Origin: Bacteroidales bacterium
GTDB taxonomy: Bacteria > Bacteroidota > Bacteroidia > Bacteroidales > UBA932
Assembly: GCA_022508605.1 (NCBI GenBank)
Contig: JAFLUX010000014.1
Coordinates: forward strand, 1-44,221
Direction of reading: 5' to 3'
Length of the DNA: 44,221 nucleotides
A program made the translations under genes and the position numbers. The notes under the pieces were generated by a model. That model was not told where the DNA came from. It did not search any database and saw only the letters and a list, made by a program, of their open reading frames with translations. The stretch's first letter is position 1; each line of letters starts with the position of its first letter. Positions 9,096 through 17,810 of the stretch are shown piece after piece.

Positions 9096-9890
9096 ATGCT
9101 GGGACGGGCCGTATCTTTCTTTGTCGTCATGCTTGTCGGCATACTGCCGCTGAGAGGCCAGACCATGCGCATAATTCCGCGGGAAGTGCTTGACAGCCTG
9201 GCCAATCCCCGTGCGGATGCGTGCAGCCCCATGCAGTTTGAGCAGACACGGATGGACATGGGTACGCTGAGTGAAGACGATGCTCCTGTTTCCGGCGTCT
9301 TCCGCTGGAAGAATACAGGCGGACAGCCTCTGCGCGTTTTGGAGGCCGCCACGGGATGCAGCTGCATTTCTGCGGAGTTCGACCGCAGCCCCGTGCCCGC
9401 CGGAGGAACGGGCAGCGTGACGCTCACCTGGCATCCTAAAGGACACCCTGGGCCTTTCCTCCGCAAGATTCCGGTCTATTGCGATTCCGGCGGCGCTCCG
9501 GCGGCCGTGCTCGAATTGACGGGAAAGGTGACTCCTTCCGTGAGGCCGGTGCACGATTATCCTTTCTCGCTCGGCCATTTGCTTCTGAAACGCACGCAGG
9601 TGTCCATGACAGGAAAGGAGCGCTGCATAGAAAGCATCGAGGTCATGAACGGGGGAGAGTCGCCGCTGCAGATTGAGGCGGATGAAAGGCTGCTTCCGCC
9701 GTTCATAAGCGTGGAGTGCCGCCCGCAGATCCTTCAGCCAGGGGACAAGGCGGATATAGAAGTGCGTTTCGACCCCGCCGGAGCGGCCCTCCTGCCGGAA
9801 CGGGTGCCTGTCCTGCTAAAGGGCTTGCCCGCGGGCCGGAACAAGATTTATGTTGTATTTGAAAAGGACATTCGATATGAAACTCAGTAG
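9096..9890 (+). CDS. DUF1573 family exported protein
   Basis: 264 residues from the ATG at 9096, which gives a good signal peptide (LGRAVSFFVVMLVGILPLRG). An ATG at 9072 inside the protease gene would add eight residues and spoil the signal. A DUF1573 domain follows at about residues 50-150 (MDMGTLSEDDAPVSGVFRWK, TGCSCISAEFDRSPVPAGG). A second Ig-like domain of similar build covers about 165-255 and ends with GDKADIEVRFDP. DUF1573 proteins are common exported proteins of Bacteroidota with immunoglobulin-like folds of the ASPM-SPD-2-Hydin type and no known enzyme activity. Its position after the protease suggests a periplasmic or surface structural partner. It overlaps the next gene by 14 nt. 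Confidence 0.88.
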   Translation: MLGRAVSFFVVMLVGILPLRGQTMRIIPREVLDSLANPRADACSPMQFEQTRMDMGTLSEDDAPVSGVFRWKNTGGQPLRVLEAATGCSCISAEFDRSPVPAGGTGSVTLTWHPKGHPGPFLRKIPVYCDSGGAPAAVLELTGKVTPSVRPVHDYPFSLGHLLLKRTQVSMTGKERCIESIEVMNGGESPLQIEADERLLPPFISVECRPQILQPGDKADIEVRFDPAGAALLPERVPVLLKGLPAGRNKIYVVFEKDIRYETQ

Positions 9891-10335
9891 ACTGACTATT
9901 CTGCTCACGCTCGCCCTGCTTGCCATTTCCTGCAGGAAAGAGCCTGCCGCGATGCCTGAACCGCTGCTCGATGTGAACGCGAACAACATATCCGGGGTGT
10001 GGAGGCTGGTGCAGTGGAACGGAAACGCCCCGGCGGAGGGGACTTATGTGTATATAGAGTTCACCAGACGCGACCAGCTCTTTACCATATACCAGAACCT
10101 CGATTCGGCCGGCGGAAGAAAGATTACCGGACGCTACAACATATACACGGATGATGAGTCCGGCGCAGTGATAAGGGGCCTGTACGACTACGGCAACGGC
10201 GACTGGGCCCACCGCTACGTCATAAGCGCACTGACACGCGTACGGATGACATGGACGGCAAAGGACGACCCTGACGACGTCTCCGTCTACGAACGCTGCG
10301 AAGAGATTCCCGCAGATATTCTTGAGGCCCTGTAG
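9877..10335 (+). CDS. Small lipocalin-like lipoprotein
   Basis: 152 residues. The start is placed at 9877, nine codons inside the longer open frame, because it begins a clean lipoprotein signal with lipobox AISC (Cys19). The mature part starts with SGVWRLVQWNG and alternates beta strands (TYVYIEFTRRDQLFTIYQ, KITGRYNIYTDD, VRMTWTAKDD), as in the small lipocalin-like or META-like lipoproteins of Bacteroidales. No ligand can be named. It overlaps the DUF1573 gene by 14 nt, closes the five-gene run and is followed by a bidirectional terminator. Family placement rests on pattern only. Confidence 0.8.
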   Translation: MKLSRLTILLTLALLAISCRKEPAAMPEPLLDVNANNISGVWRLVQWNGNAPAEGTYVYIEFTRRDQLFTIYQNLDSAGGRKITGRYNIYTDDESGAVIRGLYDYGNGDWAHRYVISALTRVRMTWTAKDDPDDVSVYERCEEIPADILEAL

Positions 10336-10360
10336 ATTCCCGAAATCTGCGTGCGGCATG

Positions 10361-10394
10361 AAAAGGGGGCTGGCGAAGATTCGCCAGCCCCCTT
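10361..10394. terminator. Bidirectional terminator between convergent genes
   Basis: A 12-bp perfect stem (GGGGGCTGGCGA at 10365-10376, TCGCCAGCCCCC at 10381-10392) closes a 4-nt loop. Four A precede it, giving a T4 tail when read from recA on the minus strand; only two T follow on the plus strand. It lies 20 nt past the recA stop and 25 nt past the lipocalin-like gene stop, and probably serves recA best. Confidence 0.85.
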
Positions 10395-10413
10395 ATGAAA
10401 TACAGATCCCGGA

Positions 10414-11442
<1,029 letters not shown>

Positions 11443-11467
11443 AACGTGTGGTTTTTGTATTTTCACA

Positions 11468-11475
11468 CAAATATA
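11468..11475 (-). promoter_or_regulatory. recA promoter, -7 box
   Basis: On the minus strand this reads TATATTTG, a perfect TAnnTTTG. Transcription should begin about 6 nt downstream, leaving a leader of roughly 20 nt before the recA ATG. No clear -33 TTTG is present at the expected distance. Confidence 0.72.
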
Positions 11476-11488
11476 AGAGAAAAATCCT

Positions 11489-11496
11489 TATTTTTG
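11489..11496 (+). promoter_or_regulatory. rlmN promoter, -7 box
   Basis: TATTTTTG is a perfect TAnnTTTG. Its G is only 5 nt before the likely GTG start at 11502, so the mRNA would start at or very near the start codon. The box lies 13 bp from the recA box on the other strand, so polymerase binding at the two promoters should interfere. Confidence 0.68.
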
Positions 11497-11501
11497 TAAC
11501 G

Positions 11502-12518
11502 GTGAAAACGAAGTTGCTCGGAAAAACGCCGGCCGAACTTGCGGAGCTGGCGCGCTCGTGCGGGCTGAAGCCTTTCGTGGGGCGTCAGCTCGCCCTTTGG
11601 ATGTATGACGGCAAGGTCACGGACTGGGAGCGCATGACCAATATCTCCAAACAGTCCAAGGCCGCCCTGCAGGAGATTTCCGAACTCGGCACCTCCGGAC
11701 CAGTGGGGCGGGCCGAGTCTTCCGACGGCACGGTGAAATACCTTTTCCGGGTAGGGGAGGGCGAGGCCGTGGAGTCCGTGGTGATTCCGGACAACGGACG
11801 GAAAACCCTGTGCGTGAGTTCCCAAGCCGGCTGCCGCATGGGCTGCCGCTTCTGCATGACAGGACGCCAGGGCTGGCACGGCAACCTCGATGCGGCGGAC
11901 ATACTCAATCAGTTCGTCAGCATACCGGAGGCCTCCGAACTTACCAATGCGGTGTTCATGGGCATGGGCGAACCCTTCGACAACTATGATGCGGTGAGCC
12001 GGGCCATAGACATACTCACTTCGCCGGAAGGCTTCGGGTGGAGTCCCAAACGCATTACCGTCAGCACCATAGGCGTGCTGCCGGTGCTGAAACACTTCCT
12101 GGACGGGCAGCGCTGCCACCTGGCCGTGAGCCTTCACAATCCTTTCCCCGACGAGCGGCTTGAAATGATGCCCGTCCAGAAGGCGTGGCCTCTGGAAGAC
12201 ATAGTCGCTCTCATAAGGCGCTATGATTTTTCCGGACAGCGCCGGGTGAGCTTCGAATACACCATGTTCGCCGGATGGAACGACGACAAGCGCCATGCGG
12301 ATGCGCTCGTCCGCATGCTGCGGGGGTTGGAGTGCCGCGTCAATCTGATACGATTCCACAAGATACCGGATTTCCCCCATGCCTGTCCGCCGGACGCCGT
12401 AATGGAAGAGTTCAAGAACAGACTTAACAACCAAGGGATTGTATGCACTATAAGAGCTTCAAGAGGAGAGGATGTGCTGGCCGCCTGCGGAATGCTTGCA
12501 GGTCGGCATTCGCTCTGA
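11502..12518 (+). CDS. rlmN: Dual-specificity RNA methyltransferase RlmN
   Basis: 338 residues from GTG at 11502 (VKTKLLGKTPAELAEL), which matches the usual start of Bacteroidota RlmN. The longer frame from 11448 would be read through the promoter. RlmN is a radical-SAM enzyme that methylates C2 of A2503 in 23S rRNA and of A37 in some tRNAs. The cluster ligands are C111, C115 and C118 (CRMGCRFC). C104 in TLCVSSQ and C329 in AACGML match the two further conserved cysteines of the family, including the one that carries the methyl group. VFMGMGEPFDNYD and RITVSTIGV are typical. Its last 76 bp overlap the next gene. Confidence 0.96.
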   Translation: MKTKLLGKTPAELAELARSCGLKPFVGRQLALWMYDGKVTDWERMTNISKQSKAALQEISELGTSGPVGRAESSDGTVKYLFRVGEGEAVESVVIPDNGRKTLCVSSQAGCRMGCRFCMTGRQGWHGNLDAADILNQFVSIPEASELTNAVFMGMGEPFDNYDAVSRAIDILTSPEGFGWSPKRITVSTIGVLPVLKHFLDGQRCHLAVSLHNPFPDERLEMMPVQKAWPLEDIVALIRRYDFSGQRRVSFEYTMFAGWNDDKRHADALVRMLRGLECRVNLIRFHKIPDFPHACPPDAVMEEFKNRLNNQGIVCTIRASRGEDVLAACGMLAGRHSL

Positions 12519-14929
12519 TACTGGCACTGCTTCCGTCTGCCGGGGCATCGGCGCAGGATTTCGGCAACGGGCTTTCCGCGGAAAGCGTGAATCCGCTCGC
12601 CGATGTCAGGATGATGGCCAGGATGCGGGAGAGGATGGATTCCATCCACAGGACCCAGAACCGTCCGACCGTGGGGCTCGTGCTCAGCGGCGGCGGTGCG
12701 AAAGGCGCGGCCCACGTCGGGGTCCTCCGCTATCTCGAAGAGCAGCAGATTCCCATAGACCTTATCTGCGGCACGAGCGTTGGCGGCCTTGTCGGCGGCT
12801 TCGCCGCATTGGGCTACAGTTCCGCGTACATGGATACCCTGCTGCGCTCCCTGGACTGGAGCAAGATGCTTTCGGACCGTATAGACGTGTCCTATTACAG
12901 CTATATACAGAAAAAGAACAGGGAAACATACAACCTGCTCATACCTTTCCACTATTCGGACAAGGATTTCCAGGAACGCATAGACGAACAGTTGCGCTAC
13001 GGCATGGGCGCCCAGCCTCTTGCGACGGGCAGCAACGACCTCCTCAGCTCGCTGCCGTCGGGATATGTGTACGGATTCAATGTGAACAACCTCCTGTCAT
13101 CCCTTTCGGTGGGATATCAGGACGACATATCCTTCGCCGATTTGCCCATACCCTTTTTCTGCGTGGCCACTGACATAGTGAGCTGCAAGGCCTACAACTG
13201 GTATTCCGGCTCCCTGAAGACGGCCATGCGCTCCACGATGAGCATCCCGGCCCTGTTCAAGCCCGTGCGCTACAACGGGACGATGCTTGTCGACGGCGGC
13301 ACCAGGAACAATTTTCCCGTGGACATAGCCCGTGCCATGGGCTGCGACATCGTAATCGGGGTCGACCTCTCCGACCATGCCAGGAATTATTCCCACGTGA
13401 ACAATCTGGCGGACATAGTCATGCAGTTCGTCACCATGCTCGGAAAAGACTCGTTCGACCGCAACGTGGGCGGCACGGACGTGTTCATAAAGCCGGACCT
13501 GGCCGGATACAATATGATGAGCTTCGAGCCCGTGGCCATAGATACCATGATGCACCGCGGATATGTGGCGGCAAAGGAGAAAGCTGCACAGATTGCCGAT
13601 GTGAAAACGCTCGTGAAAGGCGCCGCCCCCTCGCTGCAGGCCAGGCCCGCTACGGACATTCGGTCCGAACCTGTACAGGTCTATTCCGTCGTGTTCAACG
13701 GCCTTACGAATGCCGAATCCAGGTTCCTGCAGCGCAAGATAGGTTTCAGGGCGGGTTCTTATGTCGGCATGGAGGACATGGAGCGCATGATGTCCAGGAT
13801 ACAGGCCACCGAGTGCTTCTCCTCGCTCAGCTACAAGATCGGCGGCAGCGCCCCGCCGTACCGGCTGGAATTCGACTGCGAGAAAGGGCCGAGGCATCAG
13901 TTCGGCGTGGGAGTGCGCATGGACACGGAAGAATGGCCGTCTTTCCTTTTCAACGTGGGTCTCAACGCCTACAAGCTGAGCGGATTCAAACTGGACCTCA
14001 ATGCTCGGGTGGGCCGCAACCAGAGGCTCGGCGCCCGGGCCAAGCTCGACCTTGATTTCATGCCCACGCTGAATGCGGAGGTCCGCCTGTACAATATCTC
14101 CTCCACCCTCCAGACGAGTCTTTCGGAAGTGGGGCAGGAGGCCAGTTACTGGGGGCACACCGAGAGCGTGTATCTGTCGAACATCAGGTGGACGAACGTG
14201 GATTTTCAGCTCGGTGCCCGCAACCGCTACTTCTCGCTTTCAAGGGCCACGTCGTACGGAGCCTACATCGACTCCCGCGTTCCCGGACTCTCATCGGGAA
14301 ATTATGCCGGCCTCTTCGTGAAGGGAACCCTGTTCACGCAGGACAGCTTCCACTACCCGGAAAGCGGCACCAAACTGGATTTCGGCTATGATTTCGACCC
14401 CATCAAGAGCGGCTTCCACGATTTCAGGCCGCTCCATACCGCGTATCTGAACTGGAACTCCGTGATTCCTGCGGGTGTTTTCTCGATAGTCCCGGACCTG
14501 CATCTTAGGGCATTGGTCGGCAGCCCCGGGCTTGCCGTGCGCAAGGAAGACCAGGATTTGTCCTATTCCCTGGGGCACCAGAACTTCGTCGGGGGCTTCC
14601 TCGCCGACAGGTGCATAGAGGGGCAGATTCCTTTCGTGGGCTTCGGCGGGGTCTACATGGCGCGTCCTTATGTGGCCGTGCTCAACCTCGGTCTGCGCCT
14701 GAGGGCGGCGGAGCGGCTGTATTTCACTGCGAGCGGAGGCTATTTCAGGGAGGCCGACACTCCTGCCGAGTTCCTCAGCACCCCCTTGCCCACACTGTGG
14801 GGGGCCAGCCTCGAAGCAGCCTACAACAGCATAGGAGGTCCGGTGAGGCTGATAGTGAACTGGTCCGACCGCTTCAAGGACACGAATCGCAATTTCGGCG
14901 TATACCTGTCATTCGGTTTCGATTTTTGA
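12443..14929 (+). CDS. Patatin-like phospholipase with POTRA and outer-membrane barrel (type Vd autotransporter)
   Basis: 828 residues. A signal peptide with an Arg/Lys-rich start and an AGASAQ cleavage site begins at 12443, inside rlmN; no later start in frame would keep the signal. The patatin domain (about 68-300) has the oxyanion loop SGGGAKGAAHVG, nucleophile Ser112 in GTSVG and catalytic Asp284 in VDGGTRNNFP. A single POTRA-like domain follows (VYSVVFNGLTNAESRFLQRK, about residues 410-475). The remaining 350 residues are beta-barrel-like and end FGVYLSFGFDF with a terminal Phe. This matches PlpD/FplA-type proteins, known lipases displayed or secreted by their own barrel. The neighbours rlmN and recX give no clue to function. 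Confidence 0.92.
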   Translation: MHYKSFKRRGCAGRLRNACRSAFALILALLPSAGASAQDFGNGLSAESVNPLADVRMMARMRERMDSIHRTQNRPTVGLVLSGGGAKGAAHVGVLRYLEEQQIPIDLICGTSVGGLVGGFAALGYSSAYMDTLLRSLDWSKMLSDRIDVSYYSYIQKKNRETYNLLIPFHYSDKDFQERIDEQLRYGMGAQPLATGSNDLLSSLPSGYVYGFNVNNLLSSLSVGYQDDISFADLPIPFFCVATDIVSCKAYNWYSGSLKTAMRSTMSIPALFKPVRYNGTMLVDGGTRNNFPVDIARAMGCDIVIGVDLSDHARNYSHVNNLADIVMQFVTMLGKDSFDRNVGGTDVFIKPDLAGYNMMSFEPVAIDTMMHRGYVAAKEKAAQIADVKTLVKGAAPSLQARPATDIRSEPVQVYSVVFNGLTNAESRFLQRKIGFRAGSYVGMEDMERMMSRIQATECFSSLSYKIGGSAPPYRLEFDCEKGPRHQFGVGVRMDTEEWPSFLFNVGLNAYKLSGFKLDLNARVGRNQRLGARAKLDLDFMPTLNAEVRLYNISSTLQTSLSEVGQEASYWGHTESVYLSNIRWTNVDFQLGARNRYFSLSRATSYGAYIDSRVPGLSSGNYAGLFVKGTLFTQDSFHYPESGTKLDFGYDFDPIKSGFHDFRPLHTAYLNWNSVIPAGVFSIVPDLHLRALVGSPGLAVRKEDQDLSYSLGHQNFVGGFLADRCIEGQIPFVGFGGVYMARPYVAVLNLGLRLRAAERLYFTASGGYFREADTPAEFLSTPLPTLWGASLEAAYNSIGGPVRLIVNWSDRFKDTNRNFGVYLSFGFDF

Positions 14930-14930
14930 T

Positions 14931-15383
14931 ATGGACGAAGAGCAGAAAAAAGTTCTCGGGAGGCTCGGGGCGGCATGTGCGCGGCGCGAGCATTGCGTAG
15001 GCGACGTGCGAGCCAAGGCCCTCAAGGCCCTCGGCGGAGATGCGCAGCGGGCCGCCGAAATCGTGGACAGCCTGATTGAAGACGGATTCGTGGACGACCT
15101 GCGCTATGCCTCCGCCTTTGCGAGGGAAAAGTCCGCGCTGAGCGGGTGGGGCCCTGTGAAGATACGTTTCGCCCTCAGAGCCAAAGGCATAGGGTCCTCG
15201 GAAATAGATGAGGCGATGGCCGGAATAGACGAAGACAAAGCGATGGAGCGGCTCGACAAAGTTTTGCGGACCAAGGCATCCGCACTGTCGGGAGATCCTC
15301 AGATTCGCATGAAATTGATTAAATTTGCACTTTCGCGAGGATATTCATACGAAGACGTGCGGAAACACATGGACAAGTACTGA
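14931..15383 (+). CDS. recX: Regulatory protein RecX
   Basis: 150 residues of helical three-helix repeats typical of Rec[41 protein letters not shown] and [15 protein letters not shown]. RecX binds RecA filaments and limits their growth and ATPase activity. Here it is on the opposite strand from recA and about 3.5 kb away, behind rlmN and the patatin gene, so the two are not co-transcribed. It starts 1 nt after the upstream stop and shares one base (TGATG) with rnhA. The C-terminal repeat ([19 protein letters not shown]) is intact. Confidence 0.93.
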   Translation: MDEEQKKVLGRLGAACARREHCVGDVRAKALKALGGDAQRAAEIVDSLIEDGFVDDLRYASAFAREKSALSGWGPVKIRFALRAKGIGSSEIDEAMAGIDEDKAMERLDKVLRTKASALSGDPQIRMKLIKFALSRGYSYEDVRKHMDKY

Positions 15384-15835
15384 TGCAGCATAGTGATCCC
15401 ATATTCCTCTACACTGACGGCTCTTCGCGGGGCAATCCCGGCCCCGGCGGATGGGGGGCCGTGCTGAGCTGCGGGAGCCTGCGCAAGGAAATGAGCGGCG
15501 GATTCCGCCTGACCACCAACAACAGGATGGAGCTGCTGGCCGTGATAATGGGACTGGAAGCCATACGCTGGGACGGCGCGCAGGTCGAAGTGTGGAGCGA
15601 TTCGCAATATGTGGTGAACACAGTCACCAAGGGCTGGAAGCGGAAGAAGAATGCGGATTTGTGGGACCGCTTCGATGCGGTCTCCAGGCGTTTCAGACTC
15701 ACTTTCCACTGGCTCAAGGGACATGCCGGCCACCCCGAAAACGAAAGGTGCGACAGGCTTGCCGTAGAGGCGGCTTCCGCTCCCGTGCTGCCTGAAGACA
15801 AAGGATACGACGACAATAATACCATAGAAATATGA
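15383..15835 (+). CDS. rnhA: Ribonuclease HI
   Basis: 150 residues. It cleaves RNA in RNA-DNA hybrids, such as R-loops and primers, using two metal ions. The catalytic residues are Asp12 (YTDGS), Glu50 (NNRMELLAV), Asp73 (WSDSQYV) and Asp124 (NERCDRLA), and the [12 protein letters not shown] stretch of bacterial RNase HI is complete. Length is close to the E. coli enzyme (155). It overlaps recX by one base and pdxA by ATGA, so it is part of a translationally coupled run. Confidence 0.97.
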   Translation: MQHSDPIFLYTDGSSRGNPGPGGWGAVLSCGSLRKEMSGGFRLTTNNRMELLAVIMGLEAIRWDGAQVEVWSDSQYVVNTVTKGWKRKKNADLWDRFDAVSRRFRLTFHWLKGHAGHPENERCDRLAVEAASAPVLPEDKGYDDNNTIEI

Positions 15836-16923
15836 ACAAGAGAAAACCTATAGTAGCCATAACTCAGGGCGATTCCAACGGAATAGGATATGAGGTAATC
15901 ATCAAGGCCCTCTCGGATCCGAGGGTGCTCGACTTTTTCACTCCGATAGTGTACGGCTCATCGAAACTTTTCGGCTTTTACCGCAAGACCATACCTGAAA
16001 TCAGCCAGCTCGACACCAATGTCATCACCTCGGCATCGGAGGCCCGCCCCAAGCGCGTGAACATACTCAACTGCCTCCCCGACAACGTGTATGCCGAACC
16101 GGGGCAGGCCACTCCGGACTCTGCCCGCGCGGCCATTGCGGCGCTCGAATGCGCCGTGGCCGACATAAAGGCCGGACTGGCGGACGTGCTGGTCACGGGG
16201 CCTATCAACAAGAAGGCCATGAACGAGGAGGGCTTCGGCTTCTCCGGGCACACCGAATATCTGCACAGGGAGTTCGGCGTGAGCGACGTCACGATGCTGA
16301 TGACGAGCCACAGGCTGAAAATCGGAGTGGTCACCGGACATATACCGCTGAAAGATGTGCCCGGGGCCGTCACGGCGGACAAGATAGTCAGCAAACTGCG
16401 CCTCATGAGCAAGTCTCTCAAGGAGGACTTCCGCATAGACCAGCCGCGCATCGCCGTGCTGAGCCTGAATCCGCACAGCGGAGACGGCGGCCTGCTCGGC
16501 AGCGAGGAGCAGGATATCATCATTCCCGCCGTGTCAAGGGCGACGCAGGAGGGAATAATAGCATTCGGCCCCTTTTCTCCGGACGGATATTTCGGGCTCG
16601 GGCATTATGAGCGTTTCGATGCCACCCTCGCCATGTACCACGACCAGGGGCTTGCGCCATTCAAGGCCATATCTTTCGAGGACGGCGTGAATTACACCGC
16701 AGGACTTCCCATAGTGAGGACATCCCCGGATCACGGCACAGCCTATGAGATGGCCGGACGGGACCAGGCCGACCCCCATTCCATGCGCTCGGCGATTTTC
16801 ACGGCAATAGACATTTTCAACGCCAGGGCGGACTATGAGGAGCTGCAGGCCGGGAAGATGGAATACCGCCGGCTCGAAGGTCCGGAGCGCCGGGAACGCC
16901 CTGGTTTCCCGCAGATAGCCTGA
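15832..16923 (+). CDS. pdxA: 4-hydroxythreonine-4-phosphate dehydrogenase
   Basis: 363 residues. PdxA oxidises 4-phosphohydroxy-L-threonine in the DXP-dependent route to pyridoxal phosphate. Motifs: [18 protein letters not shown] at the N-terminus, [45 protein letters not shown] and [20 protein letters not shown]. The three metal-binding histidines of the family lie in SGHTEYL, TGHIPL and MYHDQGL. It is coupled to rnhA by ATGA and is the last gene before the polysaccharide promoter. A short hairpin inside its 3' end, with a T6 run 17 nt later, does not form a proper terminator. Confidence 0.97.
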   Translation: MNKRKPIVAITQGDSNGIGYEVIIKALSDPRVLDFFTPIVYGSSKLFGFYRKTIPEISQLDTNVITSASEARPKRVNILNCLPDNVYAEPGQATPDSARAAIAALECAVADIKAGLADVLVTGPINKKAMNEEGFGFSGHTEYLHREFGVSDVTMLMTSHRLKIGVVTGHIPLKDVPGAVTADKIVSKLRLMSKSLKEDFRIDQPRIAVLSLNPHSGDGGLLGSEEQDIIIPAVSRATQEGIIAFGPFSPDGYFGLGHYERFDATLAMYHDQGLAPFKAISFEDGVNYTAGLPIVRTSPDHGTAYEMAGRDQADPHSMRSAIFTAIDIFNARADYEELQAGKMEYRRLEGPERRERPGFPQIA

Positions 16924-16930
16924 GACGTTT

Positions 16931-16962
16931 TTTGCTTTATCCCATAATTATAGTTATCTTCG
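16931..16962 (+). promoter_or_regulatory. Promoter of the polysaccharide export operon
   Basis: A -33 TTTG (16931-16934) is followed after 20 nt by TATCTTCG (16955-16962), one mismatch from TAnnTTTG. This is the full Bacteroidota promoter layout and the best-spaced one in the window. The start codon lies 25 nt downstream. The spacer holds the palindrome ATAATTAT. I see no long flanking inverted repeats, so the invertible promoters of Bacteroides capsule loci are not evident here. Confidence 0.72.
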
Positions 16963-16987
16963 CAGGCTTAAAGTGTAAAATTTCGAT

Positions 16988-17800
16988 ATGAGGAGAAAGT
17001 TGTTGCTTTTTTCGATAGCGGGCCTTATGGCCGCATCGTGCGCTGCCCCCACGAACGTGACCTATTTTCAGGATTCGCAGGATCAGGAGATTTCCACCGA
17101 CGTGGCCACGGAGCAGATCCGTCTGCAGCCGGCGGACAAAATCGCCATAATACTGAACTGTCCTACCACGGAGCTGATGAACCAGTTCAACATGCCTTAT
17201 GTATCCCGTTACGTCGGCTCGGCCTCTGACGGCCCTACCCCCAACACCGGGGTGAGCGGCTATACCGTGGACGCGGACGGCAACATCGACTTCCCGGTCG
17301 TCGGAAAGATCCAAGTGGCCGGCCTGACACGTTCGGAGACAGCCGCAAGGATAAAGCATGAGCTTCAGGCCAGGGACCTGGTGAAGGACCCTGTCGTCAC
17401 GGTAGACTATATGAACCTCTACGTGTCCTTGATGGGCGAGGTCGCCAAGCCGGGACGTTATGCTATAACGCGGGATGCGTTCACGATACTCGACGCCATA
17501 GCCATGGCGGGGGACCTGACCATCTTCGGCCGTCGCGACAACGTGATGGTCATAAGGGACGAGAACGGAGTACAGAAAACCTATTTGGTGGATTTGCGCT
17601 CCGCGGAAAGCGTGGCCAAGTCCCCGGTATACTACATACGCCAGAACGACGTCGTCTATGTCTCGCCCAACGCGATGCGCACCAGGCAGTCCACGGTCAA
17701 CGGAAACACCGTGATGAGCACGTCTTTCTGGATTTCTATAGCGTCATTGGCTGCGACCATCACTTCCACGGTGGTCGTCGTGCTGGCGAGAACCCGATAG
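16988..17800 (+). CDS. Wza-like polysaccharide export lipoprotein
   Basis: 270 residues. The lipobox is AASC (Cys18). The polysaccharide export domain starts at LQPADKIAIILNCPTTELMN and includes GYTVDADGNIDFPVVGKI. An SLBB-like domain follows (LYVSLMGEVAKPGRYAI, AIAMAGDLTIFGRRDNVMV). The C-terminus has a hydrophobic helix (SFWISIASLAATITSTVVVV) that may cross the outer membrane, as Wza does. Wza-type proteins form the outer-membrane channel for capsule or exopolysaccharide. The short length is normal for Bacteroidota members. The Wzc partner follows 10 nt later. Confidence 0.93.
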   Translation: MRRKLLLFSIAGLMAASCAAPTNVTYFQDSQDQEISTDVATEQIRLQPADKIAIILNCPTTELMNQFNMPYVSRYVGSASDGPTPNTGVSGYTVDADGNIDFPVVGKIQVAGLTRSETAARIKHELQARDLVKDPVVTVDYMNLYVSLMGEVAKPGRYAITRDAFTILDAIAMAGDLTIFGRRDNVMVIRDENGVQKTYLVDLRSAESVAKSPVYYIRQNDVVYVSPNAMRTRQSTVNGNTVMSTSFWISIASLAATITSTVVVVLARTR

Positions 17801-17810
17801 CTTTTACACT

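Noticed and set aside
8111-9466. 451-residue minus-strand open frame
   Set aside because: Antisense to the protease and DUF1573 genes, which both carry clear motifs.
13097-14158. 353-residue minus-strand open frame
   Set aside because: Antisense to the patatin protein; no recognisable domain.
16891-16933. Possible terminator after pdxA (CGGGAA/TTCCCG hairpin and T6 run)
   Set aside because: The stem is only 6 bp, lies inside the coding region and is 17 nt from the T run.
16924-16987. Invertible (phase-variable) promoter at the polysaccharide operon
   Set aside because: Only the short palindrome ATAATTAT is present; no long inverted repeats flank the promoter and no invertase gene is near.
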